DNA of 64,000 nt from Coriobacteriaceae bacterium (GCA_025993015.1 DAJPFV010000001.1:434001-498000), one strand, 5' to 3'. Positions 16,600-25,871 are shown, counted from the first letter of the stretch. Notes: a model not told the origin generated them from the letters alone. Made by a program: numbers and translations.

Positions 16600-18120
16600 C
16601 TAGCTCTGGCGGTAGTGATCAAAGAAGTCGGCGAGGTCTTCGAGGGACTCTTTGAGTACTTCCATGCGCGGCAGGTACACGATACGGAAGTGGTCGGGCT
16701 CAGCCCAGTTGAAGCCGCCGCCGCGCGTGATCAGGATCTTCTTCTCGTGCAGCAGGTCAAGGGCGAACTGCTCGTCATCGGTGATGTTGAACTTCTTCAC
16801 ATCCATCTTGGGGAAGATGTAGAACGCCGCGCGCGGCTTAACCACCGAGATGCCGTCAATCTTGTTGAGCGCCTCATACACAAAGTTGCGCTGCTCGTAG
16901 ACACGGCCGCCGGGACGGATGTAGTCGTTAACGGACTGATGACCACCGAGTGCCGTCTGAACGATCGACTGAGCCGGCACGTTGGAGCACAGGCGCATGT
17001 TGGAGAGCATGTTGATACCCATGATGAAGTCGCTCATGCAGCGCTGGTTGCCCGAAAGCACCATCCAGCCTATACGATAGCCCGCAATCATGTGCGACTT
17101 GGAAAGGCCGCTAAAGGTAACGCAGGGCAGGTCGGGAGCAAGCGAAGCGATCGAGACATGCTCATAACCGTCCATGCACAGGCGGTCATAAATCTCATCC
17201 GAGAAAATCATGAGCTGATGCCTGCGTGCAACCTCGACGATGCCCTCGAGCACCTCGCGCGGATAGACGGAACCCGTGGGGTTGTTGGGGTTGATGATGA
17301 CGAGGGCTTTGGTCGCGCTCGTGATCTTGGACTCCATATCCTCCAGGTCGGGATACCAATCCGCCTGCTCATCGCACAGATAGTGCACGGGATGACCGCC
17401 GGCAAGGGTTGCGCACGCCGTCCAGAGCGGATAGTCGGGGCTGGGGATCAGAATCTCGTCGCCGTTGTCGAGCAGCGCGTTCATCGAAAGCTGAATGAGC
17501 TCGGATACGCCGTTGCCTGTGTAGATATGCTCCATCTGAACGTTGGGCAAGCCCTTGATCTGCGAATACTGCATGATCGCCTTGCGCGCGGAGAACAGGC
17601 CACGCGAGTTGGAATAGCCTTCGCAGTCGGGCAGCTGCTGGCGCATGTCCTTGATGACCTCATCGGGCGTGCGGAAACCGAAGGGCGCCGGGTTGCCGAT
17701 ATTGAGCTTGAGGATGCGCTCGCCCTCGTCCTCCATACGGGCGGCCTCGTCGACGACGGGACCGCGCACGTCATACAGGACGTTATCGAGCTTGGTGGAT
17801 TTAGAAAAAGTACGCATGGTGGTGCTCCTTGCAATTTGAGCTGAGGGATGGTGTTCGGGCTTGGAATCGTTGCGGGGCGATGATGTCTCGCCTTGATCGG
17901 CGTCACCGGCGAGCAGCCAGGTAACATCGACCTCCAAAATACGGGCGAGCAGCTCTGCCACATCGCGCCGCGGGATCGTCTTGCCGCTCACATATTGGCT
18001 CATCTGACTCTTGCCGAGTTTTTTGCCGAGCATCTCCGATGCACGAATCACGTCCGACTGTCGAACGACGCGATCGGACATAGCCTGTCGCAGGCGATCG
18101 CTAAACGTCTCTTGGGCCAC
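16600..18120 (-). CDS. HTH-aminotransferase fusion (XRE-type domain plus AlaA-like aminotransferase)
   Basis: This 506-residue protein has an N-terminal XRE-like helix-turn-helix (about residues 5-75, SQMSQYVSGKTIPRRDVAELLARIL). A linker and then a complete class I/II aminotransferase follow, with NPNNPTGSVY, the PLP lysine in SGLSKSHMIAGYRIGW and the C-terminal RIVYLPR. The enzyme part resembles the alanine/glutamate-pyruvate AlaA group. This is not the MocR layout, which uses a GntR domain. The GTG at 18120 is chosen for AAGGAGG 5 bases upstream. Four GTTCAATT half-sites lie upstream, so the protein probably represses its own gene in response to amino acid or PLP state. Confidence 0.88.
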   Translation of the reverse strand: MAQETFSDRLRQAMSDRVVRQSDVIRASEMLGKKLGKSQMSQYVSGKTIPRRDVAELLARILEVDVTWLLAGDADQGETSSPRNDSKPEHHPSAQIARSTTMRTFSKSTKLDNVLYDVRGPVVDEAARMEDEGERILKLNIGNPAPFGFRTPDEVIKDMRQQLPDCEGYSNSRGLFSARKAIMQYSQIKGLPNVQMEHIYTGNGVSELIQLSMNALLDNGDEILIPSPDYPLWTACATLAGGHPVHYLCDEQADWYPDLEDMESKITSATKALVIINPNNPTGSVYPREVLEGIVEVARRHQLMIFSDEIYDRLCMDGYEHVSIASLAPDLPCVTFSGLSKSHMIAGYRIGWMVLSGNQRCMSDFIMGINMLSNMRLCSNVPAQSIVQTALGGHQSVNDYIRPGGRVYEQRNFVYEALNKIDGISVVKPRAAFYIFPKMDVKKFNITDDEQFALDLLHEKKILITRGGGFNWAEPDHFRIVYLPRMEVLKESLEDLADFFDHYRQS

Positions 18121-18141
18121 TAGAACCTCCTTGCTGGCAAA

Positions 18142-18222
18142 GTTCAATTTATACAACACGAATTGAACCTGAGTTCAATTTAGGCAGCAGTATAGCGCGG
18201 CACCTCATTTGAAAGTTCAATT
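18142..18222. promoter_or_regulatory. Operator array of GTTCAATT half-sites
   Basis: Half-sites lie at 18142-18149 (GTTCAATT), 18161-18168 (AATTGAAC), 18173-18180 (GTTCAATT) and 18215-18222 (GTTCAATT). The middle pair forms a perfect dyad with a 4-bp spacer. It sits immediately upstream of the HTH-aminotransferase start and is the probable autoregulatory site. Confidence 0.65.
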
Positions 18223-18283
18223 TCAAAAATAATATGAGCCAAACCTCGAGATTTACCCCAAAGCGACAACGGTGTGCGCTCAT

Positions 18284-19141
18284 TTAGAGGTATTCAAGGA
18301 ATCGAGCGGCGGCAAGCGAAACATCGGCCGTTCGATATATGGCGTTGATCTGCCGATGGGGATGCCCTTCGAGCGGACGCACAGCAACATCAAACTGGCA
18401 GCGACGCAAGATGAGCGCGGGAAGAATGCTCACGCCCAGGCCATCCTCGACCATAGCCATAATCGCATAGTCATCCCAAGTCGACAGTTTTGAGCGCACT
18501 GACAGCCCCGCCCGACGGAACAGCGGCGTAATCTCGTCATCGGTGCCGCGTTCTAGCAGAATAAACTGCTCGTTGGCTAAATCGGCAAGAGAAACGACCT
18601 CCGCCGTGGCAAGCGAGGAGTCCGCTGGCACCACGGCCATCAACTCGTCTTGCACCAACGGTCGCGACGCCATGCCGGCGCCGCGTGGCTCGCGCGGAAT
18701 AAAGCCCAGGTCGCAGTGGCCTTCCGCCACCCATTGCTCAATCTCGGAGTAATCACCCATCAGCAGCTCGTAATCGACATCCGGATGATCGGCGCGAAAG
18801 CGCGCAATCACCGGCGGCAGTACATGGGTCGCCACACTCGAAAACGTACCAATGCAGATCTTGCCGCGCATGAGCCCACGCATCTCGTCCACGTGTCGCT
18901 GCAGGCGGCCAAACTCCTCGCAGAGCGCCTCAACCGCCGGCATGATCTGCCGCCCATCGGCAGAAAGCACCACACCCTCGCGGCTGCGATCAAGCACCTT
19001 AAAACCCCAGTCTGCCTCAAGGTCGCCCACCATGCGGCTCACGCCCGACTGCGAATAGCTCAGCCGCTCTGCAGCACGCGTAAAGCTGCCGGCACGCACC
19101 GTCTCGAGCAGCACTTGCATCTTTTGGATATTGGTCTCCAC
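18284..19141 (-). CDS. LysR-family transcriptional regulator
   Basis: This 285-residue regulator has the typical N-terminal winged helix (QVLLETVRAGSFTRAAERLSYSQSGVSRMV in sense). A periplasmic-binding-protein-like effector domain follows (GKICIGTFSSVATHVLPPVI). It is divergent from an EamA-type exporter gene and probably controls it. The GTG at 19141 is preceded by AAGGGTGG; an ATG 21 bases upstream is possible. A second LysR/EamA pair of the same layout lies at 51875-53802. Confidence 0.9.
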   Translation of the reverse strand: METNIQKMQVLLETVRAGSFTRAAERLSYSQSGVSRMVGDLEADWGFKVLDRSREGVVLSADGRQIMPAVEALCEEFGRLQRHVDEMRGLMRGKICIGTFSSVATHVLPPVIARFRADHPDVDYELLMGDYSEIEQWVAEGHCDLGFIPREPRGAGMASRPLVQDELMAVVPADSSLATAEVVSLADLANEQFILLERGTDDEITPLFRRAGLSVRSKLSTWDDYAIMAMVEDGLGVSILPALILRRCQFDVAVRPLEGHPHRQINAIYRTADVSLAAARFLEYL

Positions 19142-19213
19142 GGCACGTCCCCACCCTTGCATGAGTTTTTGTTATGTTTTCCATGCATTATATTCACTTT
19201 TCTTCTAAAGCCA

Positions 19214-19230
19214 GTTCACCCATAGTGAAC
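19214..19230. promoter_or_regulatory. LysR-type dyad GTTCAC-N5-GTGAAC
   Basis: A perfect 6-bp inverted repeat lies midway between the divergent LysR and EamA genes, where a LysR binding box is expected. Confidence 0.5.
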
Positions 19231-19259
19231 ATGTTCGGATATAGAGGGGATGTCAGCGC

Positions 19260-20171
19260 ATGAACAACGGACTGTTTACATACTTAGCAGCATTACTGTT
19301 GTTTGGCTCTAACGGCATCATCGCCGCTGCCATCGCGCTGCCGAGCTCCGATATCGTACTGTTGCGCACGTTTTTGGGCGCTCTCACCCTTGCCGCCATC
19401 CTCTTCATAACCAAGCGCCATAACCTGCAGGCTCCGTCTCGCCCCCGCGAGGCCGCAGCGCTCATCGTCTCGGGCGCCGCGCTGGGCGCCAGCTGGATTT
19501 TCCTGTTCCGCGCCTATCAGACGATCGGCGTTGGTATCTCCTCGCTGTTGTATTACTGTGGCCCCATCATCGTTATGGCCCTCTCCCCGCTCATTTTTGG
19601 CGAAAAGCTGACCGGCGGCAAAATCGCCGGCTTTGTCGCCGTTGCTTGTGGTGCTTTTCTCATTGCAGCGCAAGGTCTAGGCGGCAATATGCCCATTGCG
19701 GGCATCGTCTGTGGAATCGCCTCGGCCTTCTGCTATGCATTGATGGTCATCGCCAGCAAGGGTGCGCCGCACATCGAGGGCCTCGAGAACTCCGCACTCC
19801 AAGTGAGCGCCGCCTTTGTGACCGCACTGGCCCTCACGCTCATCACGCAGGGCGCTCCCTCGTTCCTGTCCGCCGGCGTCGCCGCCAGCATTGATTGGCG
19901 CGCCGTCGCTATGCTCGGCGTCGTCAACACCGGCATTGGTTGCCTGCTCTACTTTAGCGCCGTCGCCAAGCTGCCCGTCCAGACCGTCGCCGTCGTCGGC
20001 TACCTCGAGCCGCTTTCGGCGGTCGTGTTCTCGGCCGCCCTTTTGGGTGAAGTCATAACACCGGTCCGCCTGATGGGCGCCGCGCTTATCATCGGCGGCG
20101 CGATTTTTTGCGAACTCGCCGGCAAACGCGCAAACGCCAAGGCTGGCATCGCCGAGGCAGCACGTGCTTAA
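19260..20171 (+). CDS. EamA/DMT-family metabolite exporter
   Basis: This 303-residue membrane protein has ten predicted helices arranged as two EamA repeats. The second repeat starts near residue 145, and the typical GYLEPLSAVVFSAALLGE sits near the end. The family exports amino acids or other small metabolites. It is transcribed away from a LysR gene with a dyad between them, which suggests effector-induced export. The substrate is not determined. Confidence 0.88.
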   Translation: MNNGLFTYLAALLLFGSNGIIAAAIALPSSDIVLLRTFLGALTLAAILFITKRHNLQAPSRPREAAALIVSGAALGASWIFLFRAYQTIGVGISSLLYYCGPIIVMALSPLIFGEKLTGGKIAGFVAVACGAFLIAAQGLGGNMPIAGIVCGIASAFCYALMVIASKGAPHIEGLENSALQVSAAFVTALALTLITQGAPSFLSAGVAASIDWRAVAMLGVVNTGIGCLLYFSAVAKLPVQTVAVVGYLEPLSAVVFSAALLGEVITPVRLMGAALIIGGAIFCELAGKRANAKAGIAEAARA

Positions 20172-20398
20172 AAGCCCCTCTTCAGCTCAAAGCAGGGGCG
20201 CGTCCGCGGTTATCACATTGCAGCAAACCACACAGCCGGAAGTGCTCCTGCTTTGAAATGCTATCTGCGCAAACAACTGCTCCCCAGATGGGGATTATTG
20301 TCTAAAACACCCCAATGTGCCAAACTGCTCTTATATGTATAAAGATGGCATAAAGGTCTGCTGCTCTTTGCAGAGGCCAGATGTCTAAGGGAGTCCAC

Positions 20399-22630
20399 GT
20401 GGCACACAACAAGCTGGAGGCAAGCCTCCAAGACCAGCATGTGCAGGGCGGGCACGGAGCCATCCCCCTCTCCGCTGGCATGCTGCTCGTAACGCTCGGC
20501 GTCGTCTATGGCGACATCGGCACGAGCCCCATGTACACCATGAAATCAATCGTCGCCAACAACGGCGGCATCGGTACCGTCAGCGAGGACATGATCCTGG
20601 GCGCGCTTTCGCTCGTCATCTGGACCATGACGCTCGTGACCACGGTCAAGTACGTGGTAATCGCCATGAAGGCCGACAACCACAACGAAGGCGGCATCTT
20701 CGCCCTGTTCAGCCTCGTACGCAAGGTGGCACCATGGCTGATCCTTCCCGCCATGATCGGCGGCGCGGCGCTGCTCGCCGACGGCATCCTCACCCCCGCC
20801 GTCACGGTCACCACAGCCATCGAGGGTCTGCGCACCATCGAATGGGGCCATGTGCTGCTGGGCGACGGGCAGACCAACGTCATCATCATCACCATCATCA
20901 TTATCTGCGGCCTATTTGCCATGCAGCGCGCCGGCACCTCGTCAATCGGCAAGCTCTTCGGCCCGCTCATGACGCTGTGGTTCCTGTTCCTGGCAGGCAC
21001 CGGTCTGTTCAACATGCTCGGCAACCTGTCCATCTTGCGCGCGCTCAACCCCATCCGCGGCATTATGTTCCTGTTCTCGCCCATCAACCATTCGGGCATT
21101 ATGGTGCTCGGCTTTGTCTTCCTGTCGACAACCGGTGCCGAGGCACTCTACTCGGACATGGGCCACGTGGGCAAGGCAAACATCTATGCATCCTGGCCAT
21201 TTGTTAAGGCGGCCCTTATCCTCAACTATCTGGGTCAGGGAGCTTGGCTACTCGCCAATAACTCCAACCCCCAGATGCTCGCGATGGATATCGTCAACCC
21301 GTTCTATATGATGCTCCCCGAGCCCCTACGCCCCTTTGCCATCGTGCTTTCGGCCGTGGCGGCCATCATCGCCTCACAGGCGCTCATCACCGGCTCGTTC
21401 TCGCTGGTATCCGAGGCAACGCGCCTCAACCTTATGCCGCACCTGCGCATCCACTACCCCAGCGACACCAAGGGCCAGCTCTATATTCCGCTCGTCAATA
21501 ACATCATGTGGGTCGGCTGCATCTTCATCGTGCTGCTGTTCCAAAACTCCGAGCGCATGGAGAGTGCCTACGGCCTCGCCATTACCGTGACCATGCTTAT
21601 GACCACCACGCTTTTGACGAGCTATATCGCCGGCATTCTCAAGCACAAGCTGGGCGCCTGCGTCTTCGCCCTGCTCTTCGGCGCCATTGAGCTGTGCTTT
21701 TTCGCCTCGTGCCTCACCATGTTCTTTGACGGCGGCTATGTGATGATCTTCTTGGCCGCACTGCTGTTTGGCCTTATGTATGTGTGGCGTCGCGGCACCG
21801 CCATCGAGCGCACGCAGACGATTCTGCTGCCCGTCTCCAAGTACATCGACCAGCTCAATCGCCTGCGCAATGACGAGACCTATCCCGTGCTCGCCGACAA
21901 TCTGGTATTTCTCACCAACAGCCCCGACCCGCTCACACTCGACCGCGACGTGCTCTATTCCATCCTGGACAAGCACCCCAAGCGCGCCAAGGCATATTGG
22001 TTCATCAACGTGCACGTTACCGACGAACCCTATACGCACGAGTATTCCGTCGAGACCTTTGGCACGGACTTTTTGTTCCGCGTGCGCCTGGACCTGGGCT
22101 TTAAGGTCAACCAGCGCGTCAACGCCTATCTGCGTCAGATCGTCGGCGACTTGATGGCATCGGGCGAGCTGCCGCCGCAACATCACACCTACTCCATCTA
22201 CGAGACGCGCGGCAACGTAGGTGACTTCCGCTTTTGCATGCTGCGCAAGATGCTTGCCCCCGAAACGGACATCAACCGCAATGACCACCGCGTGATGGCC
22301 ATCAAGTACGCCGTCCGCCGCGCCTGCGGAAGCCCGGCACGCTGGTACGGTCTCGAGAACTCGGCCATCATCATTGAGTACGTACCGCTCTTTGCCCGCA
22401 TGCGCCCGGCCGTCAAACTTGTGCGCACCCAGGTGCCGCTCGAGGTTCAGATCGAAGAGGCCGAGGAAATGGAGGTCGACATCTTCTCGGACGACTTGGT
22501 CAACGGCAACGAGGCCGGTAGGGACATGAACGTCGATCCCACCGAGTTGCTCGAGAGCGTCGCCGATATGCCCGAACAGCAACAGCTCGACGGCCTCGAG
22601 AGCGAACAGCTCAACGATGCCAACTTCTAG
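20399..22630 (+). CDS. kup: KUP-family potassium uptake permease
   Basis: This 743-residue protein has about 12 membrane segments in residues 20-470 and a long cytoplasmic tail. Signatures are GVVYGDIGTSPMYTMKS near the start, GGIFALFSLVRK, ILTPAVTVTTAIEG and GAEALYSDMGHVGK. It imports K+ by proton symport. The GTG at 20399 is preceded by AAGGGAG at 5 bases, so it is preferred over the ATG at 20381 that contains this site. The 227-bp leader (20172-20398) shows a possible TATAAA -10, but I could not recognise a c-di-AMP riboswitch in it. Confidence 0.95.
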   Translation: MAHNKLEASLQDQHVQGGHGAIPLSAGMLLVTLGVVYGDIGTSPMYTMKSIVANNGGIGTVSEDMILGALSLVIWTMTLVTTVKYVVIAMKADNHNEGGIFALFSLVRKVAPWLILPAMIGGAALLADGILTPAVTVTTAIEGLRTIEWGHVLLGDGQTNVIIITIIIICGLFAMQRAGTSSIGKLFGPLMTLWFLFLAGTGLFNMLGNLSILRALNPIRGIMFLFSPINHSGIMVLGFVFLSTTGAEALYSDMGHVGKANIYASWPFVKAALILNYLGQGAWLLANNSNPQMLAMDIVNPFYMMLPEPLRPFAIVLSAVAAIIASQALITGSFSLVSEATRLNLMPHLRIHYPSDTKGQLYIPLVNNIMWVGCIFIVLLFQNSERMESAYGLAITVTMLMTTTLLTSYIAGILKHKLGACVFALLFGAIELCFFASCLTMFFDGGYVMIFLAALLFGLMYVWRRGTAIERTQTILLPVSKYIDQLNRLRNDETYPVLADNLVFLTNSPDPLTLDRDVLYSILDKHPKRAKAYWFINVHVTDEPYTHEYSVETFGTDFLFRVRLDLGFKVNQRVNAYLRQIVGDLMASGELPPQHHTYSIYETRGNVGDFRFCMLRKMLAPETDINRNDHRVMAIKYAVRRACGSPARWYGLENSAIIIEYVPLFARMRPAVKLVRTQVPLEVQIEEAEEMEVDIFSDDLVNGNEAGRDMNVDPTELLESVADMPEQQQLDGLESEQLNDANF

Positions 22631-22653
22631 CGACGTCACAAATCAACGACAGC

Positions 22654-22683
22654 GGCCCTGCATCTCACGGGAGACGCAGGGCC
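22654..22683 (+). terminator. Hairpin between convergent kup and bsh genes
   Basis: GGCCCTGCATCTC and GAGACGCAGGGCC enclose a 4-nt loop. The U-tract is weak, so it is a terminator by position and stability. Confidence 0.6.
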
Positions 22684-22709
22684 GATTTGCATTGCAGTAA
22701 AGCTAACGG

Positions 22710-23675
22710 CTACGAACGACGCGGCTCGGGAACCACGAGCCTATCGGGGCTCGCGCCCTCGGCATCCATCAGGCTCACGTAGCGAATCGACGGATCCCCA
22801 TACATCGCGTAGTAATAATTGCCCGTGCGCGCGCTAAAGCATCCGGTATAGATAGTCTTCTCGAACTTGCCATCGCCCATCCTGGACGCCCCCTCAATCA
22901 TCACCACGCCCTCGAGCGAACGGAACATGCGGACGACGTTTTCGGTTTCGCTCTCCTTTTGCGGGTAATTGGCATTGAGGTACGCCGCCTTTACAAAACG
23001 GCTCGGCGAATAGCAGTCACCCGGAATACCGCGCATGCCGGCACCCGCGCCATAGGGCTTGAGCTCGGCGCCACGCCATGTCGCCGTCTGCGGAAAATCG
23101 CTTGTGGCTGTGATATAGGTGCGCAGGTTTTCCATGTGCCACGGGAAGGTCGGCTGGTTGGCAAGGGTGTCGACCGGATCGTCGTATACATGCAGGCCGT
23201 CAGCCATCATCTCGACCACGATGCTACGCTGGCTGTCGCCGATAATCCAATGGAGCAGCGACACGCCCAGCCCCTCTCCTGCAGATTTGGCGACAATCAC
23301 CGTATCGCGCAGCGCAGCCTCGACCTCGTCGACCGTCGAGAACGTCGCTGCCACCCACAGGGGAAACTCATAGGCCGCGATATTGGTCTTGCCGTCGACA
23401 GGGCCCTCGGCATACTCGGCATAACCCGGGAAATTGAGACCCGCCACGGCGAGCCCCGCATCGTTGCCGCAGTCGAAGAACATAGGGTAGTTCTTGTAAT
23501 CGATGCACATACCGATCACCGCGTGTGCCGCTGTCGTGTCGTCGATAAACGAATACGGAATGTGAAACCCGCGTGGCATCACGCGAACCTGTTGGCCGTA
23601 GTCAAAACTCCAGTCGAGGTTGCGGCCCAGATACATGTGGCCAGAATTATCGGTAAATCGAATGCTCGTGCACAT
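22710..23675 (-). CDS. bsh: Bile salt hydrolase (choloylglycine hydrolase family)
   Basis: This 321-residue Ntn-hydrolase removes glycine or taurine from conjugated bile acids. Met1 is followed by Cys2, which becomes the N-terminal nucleophile after Met removal. Other signature residues are Arg18 and Asp21 (LGRNLDW), Asn81 (GLNFPGY), Asn173 (LANQP) and Arg226 (SPSRFVK), matching the bile salt hydrolase set rather than only the broad family. The ATG at 23675 has GGGAGG upstream and gives the required MC start. There is no signal peptide, so the enzyme is intracellular. Penicillin V acylase activity is an alternative. Confidence 0.88.
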   Translation of the reverse strand: MCTSIRFTDNSGHMYLGRNLDWSFDYGQQVRVMPRGFHIPYSFIDDTTAAHAVIGMCIDYKNYPMFFDCGNDAGLAVAGLNFPGYAEYAEGPVDGKTNIAAYEFPLWVAATFSTVDEVEAALRDTVIVAKSAGEGLGVSLLHWIIGDSQRSIVVEMMADGLHVYDDPVDTLANQPTFPWHMENLRTYITATSDFPQTATWRGAELKPYGAGAGMRGIPGDCYSPSRFVKAAYLNANYPQKESETENVVRMFRSLEGVVMIEGASRMGDGKFEKTIYTGCFSARTGNYYYAMYGDPSIRYVSLMDAEGASPDRLVVPEPRRS

Positions 23676-23736
23676 AGCGCCTCCCAGCCTTACGTTCTTG
23701 CTAAGGTTATTGTCACCAAACAAAAAGGCGCTAAAC

Positions 23737-23774
23737 ACAAAAGCCCGGACATGACAACAATGTCACGCCCGGAC
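23737..23774 (-). terminator. Terminator or attenuator upstream of bsh
   Basis: On the minus strand a 13-bp stem with three G-U pairs (GTCCGGGCGTGAC / GTCATGTCCGGGC) is followed by TTTTGTG. It ends transcription from the upstream deformylase-like gene, or attenuates bsh. Confidence 0.6.
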
Positions 23775-23819
23775 TATTCAATCAGGATAAACTCAACCAA
23801 GTTAACCCCGCAGGTCGTC

Positions 23820-23922
23820 TAAGGGGTCAAAGTGCCGCAGATTGCCACGAAAGAGGAGCGAAGCGTACTTAAGGTACGCGAGCGACGATTGAGCGGCAAG
23901 GTGCGGCGCTTTGGTCCCCTTA
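23820..23922. repeat. 103-bp imperfect palindrome at the 3' end of the deformylase-like gene
   Basis: Arms run from TAAGGGG to CCCCTTA, with paired inner blocks CAAAG/CTTTG, GCCGCA/TGCGGC, TTGCC/GGCAA and AGCGTAC/GTACGC around the centre. The outer arm includes the stop codon of the gene ending at 23920. Confidence 0.65.
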
Positions 23923-24339
23923 GACCAACTTTCCAAGACAGTGGTCGATCATATGCTGGATCATTTGTGCCTCAAAGCCCGCGTAGTCGCGGCGGCACTC
24001 CTTCATCTTGCCGTCGACGATCTGGTCAAAGGCAACCTTGCACTTGATATAGCGCGTGGACTTGGTGACCTCCTCGTGCGTCAGGCAGCTCTCCTCCATC
24101 TTACTGGCGCCCAGGCCAAACACCAGACGGGGGTTGTAGAGCACGTGGGGCTCGCCGGCATCGTCCAGATAGACGCAGACCTTCTTGGTGACGCCGATCT
24201 GGTTGGCAGCCAAGCAGCCGGCATCATCGAGCGACTTGATGGTATCAATCAGATCCTGAGCGACCGACTCGTCCTCGACAGTCGCAACCTCGCAACGCTG
24301 GGACAGGATAGCCTCGTCGTGGCAAAGCTCTTTAATCAT
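23920..24339 (-). CDS. Deformylase-like protein lacking the catalytic glutamate
   Basis: This 139-residue protein aligns along its whole length with the deformylase-like protein at 16114-16524. Motif 1 keeps the Gln (CLAANQIGV). Motif 2 keeps the Zn-binding Cys85 (ESCLTHEE). Motif 3 reads HMIDH at 129-133, where deformylases need HExxH. The two Zn-binding His remain, but the general acid/base Glu is Met, so ordinary deformylation is unlikely. It may bind N-formyl peptides or another ligand, or regulate. GGAGG precedes the ATG at 24339. The reading frame is intact, which argues against simple decay. Confidence 0.82.
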   Translation of the reverse strand: MIKELCHDEAILSQRCEVATVEDESVAQDLIDTIKSLDDAGCLAANQIGVTKKVCVYLDDAGEPHVLYNPRLVFGLGASKMEESCLTHEEVTKSTRYIKCKVAFDQIVDGKMKECRRDYAGFEAQMIQHMIDHCLGKLV

Positions 24340-24532
24340 ACGTTCCTCCATAGGGGTCGTTGTAACCGCTTAAGTATACGGTACCCACACATTCTCATGC
24401 GAAAAATACCGTCCGTCTGCTACAAAGCGCCGAACATCAACATGCGAGGAACGACAGCGTCGTAAAGGGGCTATAGTGGGTGAGTTCGTGTCAATCGGCC
24501 TAAACTCGGGGCCGAACAAGGAAAGGGTATGC

Positions 24533-25843
24533 ATGGACGAACTATTTCACGTCAGCGAGCGCAAGTCCACAATCGGGACCGAACTTCGCGCTGGACTGAC
24601 AACATTCCTGGCGATGGCCTACATCATCGCCGTCAACCCCGCTGTGCTCTCGGGCGCTGGCATCGATGCGGGAGCGCTCGCCTGCGCCACCTGCCTGGGC
24701 GCCGGCATCATGACCATCTGCATGGGCATCTTCGCCAACCGCCCGCTCGCCTGCGCGTCGGGCTTAGGCGTCAACGCGATGATCGCCGGAATCACCACCA
24801 CCGTCTGCGGCGGTGACTGGCACGTGGCCATGAGCGTCATCTTCCTCGAAGGTATCGTCATCTTGCTGCTCGTGCTTTGTGGCCTGCGCGAGGCCATCAT
24901 GGACGCCATCCCCGTGGTTCTGCGCCACGCTATCTCGGTGGGCCTGGGCCTGTTCATCGCCATGATTGGCCTGTGCGATGCCGGCATTATCACCGCTGGC
25001 GCCGGTACACTCGTCGGTCTGGGCGACATCACCTCCCCCACCTTCATCGTCGGCATCATCTCCATCCTGGTGACGGTCGCCCTCGCCTGCCGCAACGTCC
25101 CCGGCTCGCTGCTCATCGGCATCGTCGTCGCCGTCATCGCCGGTATCCCCCTAGGTGTGACCCAGGCTCCGACCGGTATCATCGCCCCGCTCGACTTCTC
25201 GAGCATCGGTGGCCCCATCGCCGACGCCGGCGGCGTGCCTGCCATCGTCAAGGTCCTTACCGACCCCGCGCTCCTCGTCATCTCGTTCTCGCTGCTCATG
25301 AGTGACTTCTTCGACACCATGGGCACCGCGATGGCCGTGGCCAAGCAGGGCGAGTTCCTCACCGACGACGGCAACGTCGAGAATATCAAGGAGATTCTGA
25401 TCGTCGACTCCGCCGCCGCTGCTGTGGGCGGTTTCATGGGCGTCTCCTCCATCACCACCTTCGTCGAGTCCACCTCTGGTGCTGCCGACGGTGGCCGCAC
25501 GGGCCTCACCTCCGTCACCACCGGCGTGCTGTTCATTCTCGCCGCGTTCTTCTCCCCCATCGTCACCATCGTTTCCAGCGCCGCCACCTGCGGTGCTCTG
25601 GTCTACGTCGGCTACCTCATGATGAGCGAGGCCTCCGAGATCGACTGGTCCGACGTGTCGCAGGGTTTCCCGGCGTTCATGATTGTCGCCGGCGTGCCCT
25701 TCACCTACTCCATCTCTGCCGGCATCGGCCTGGGCTTTATCGCCTACGTGATCGTCGCGCTCTTTAAGGGCGAGGCCTCCAAGATCAAGCCGCTTATGTG
25801 GATCGCAGCCCTCGCCTTCCTCGTCTACTTCTTCGTGGCGTAA
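24533..25843 (+). CDS. NCS2/AzgA-family purine permease
   Basis: This 436-residue membrane protein has 12-14 helices with the AzgA signatures FLAMAYIIAVNPAVLS, LGVNAMIAG and DFFDTMGTAMAVAKQ. The family imports adenine, guanine or hypoxanthine with protons. The ATG at 24533 begins the conserved MDELFHVSERKST N-terminus, with AAGGAAAGGG upstream. It is a single gene with its own terminator. I looked for a purine riboswitch in 24352-24532 and saw none. Confidence 0.92.
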   Translation: MDELFHVSERKSTIGTELRAGLTTFLAMAYIIAVNPAVLSGAGIDAGALACATCLGAGIMTICMGIFANRPLACASGLGVNAMIAGITTTVCGGDWHVAMSVIFLEGIVILLLVLCGLREAIMDAIPVVLRHAISVGLGLFIAMIGLCDAGIITAGAGTLVGLGDITSPTFIVGIISILVTVALACRNVPGSLLIGIVVAVIAGIPLGVTQAPTGIIAPLDFSSIGGPIADAGGVPAIVKVLTDPALLVISFSLLMSDFFDTMGTAMAVAKQGEFLTDDGNVENIKEILIVDSAAAAVGGFMGVSSITTFVESTSGAADGGRTGLTSVTTGVLFILAAFFSPIVTIVSSAATCGALVYVGYLMMSEASEIDWSDVSQGFPAFMIVAGVPFTYSISAGIGLGFIAYVIVALFKGEASKIKPLMWIAALAFLVYFFVA

Positions 25844-25871
25844 CGGCATAGTCTGCTAAAGCAAAACAACA

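Noticed and set aside
20172..20398. c-di-AMP riboswitch before kup
   Set aside because: Position would fit, but I could not find the conserved ydaO motif pieces.
24352..24532. Purine riboswitch before the NCS2 permease
   Set aside because: Conserved core such as TATA...GTTTCTACC is absent.
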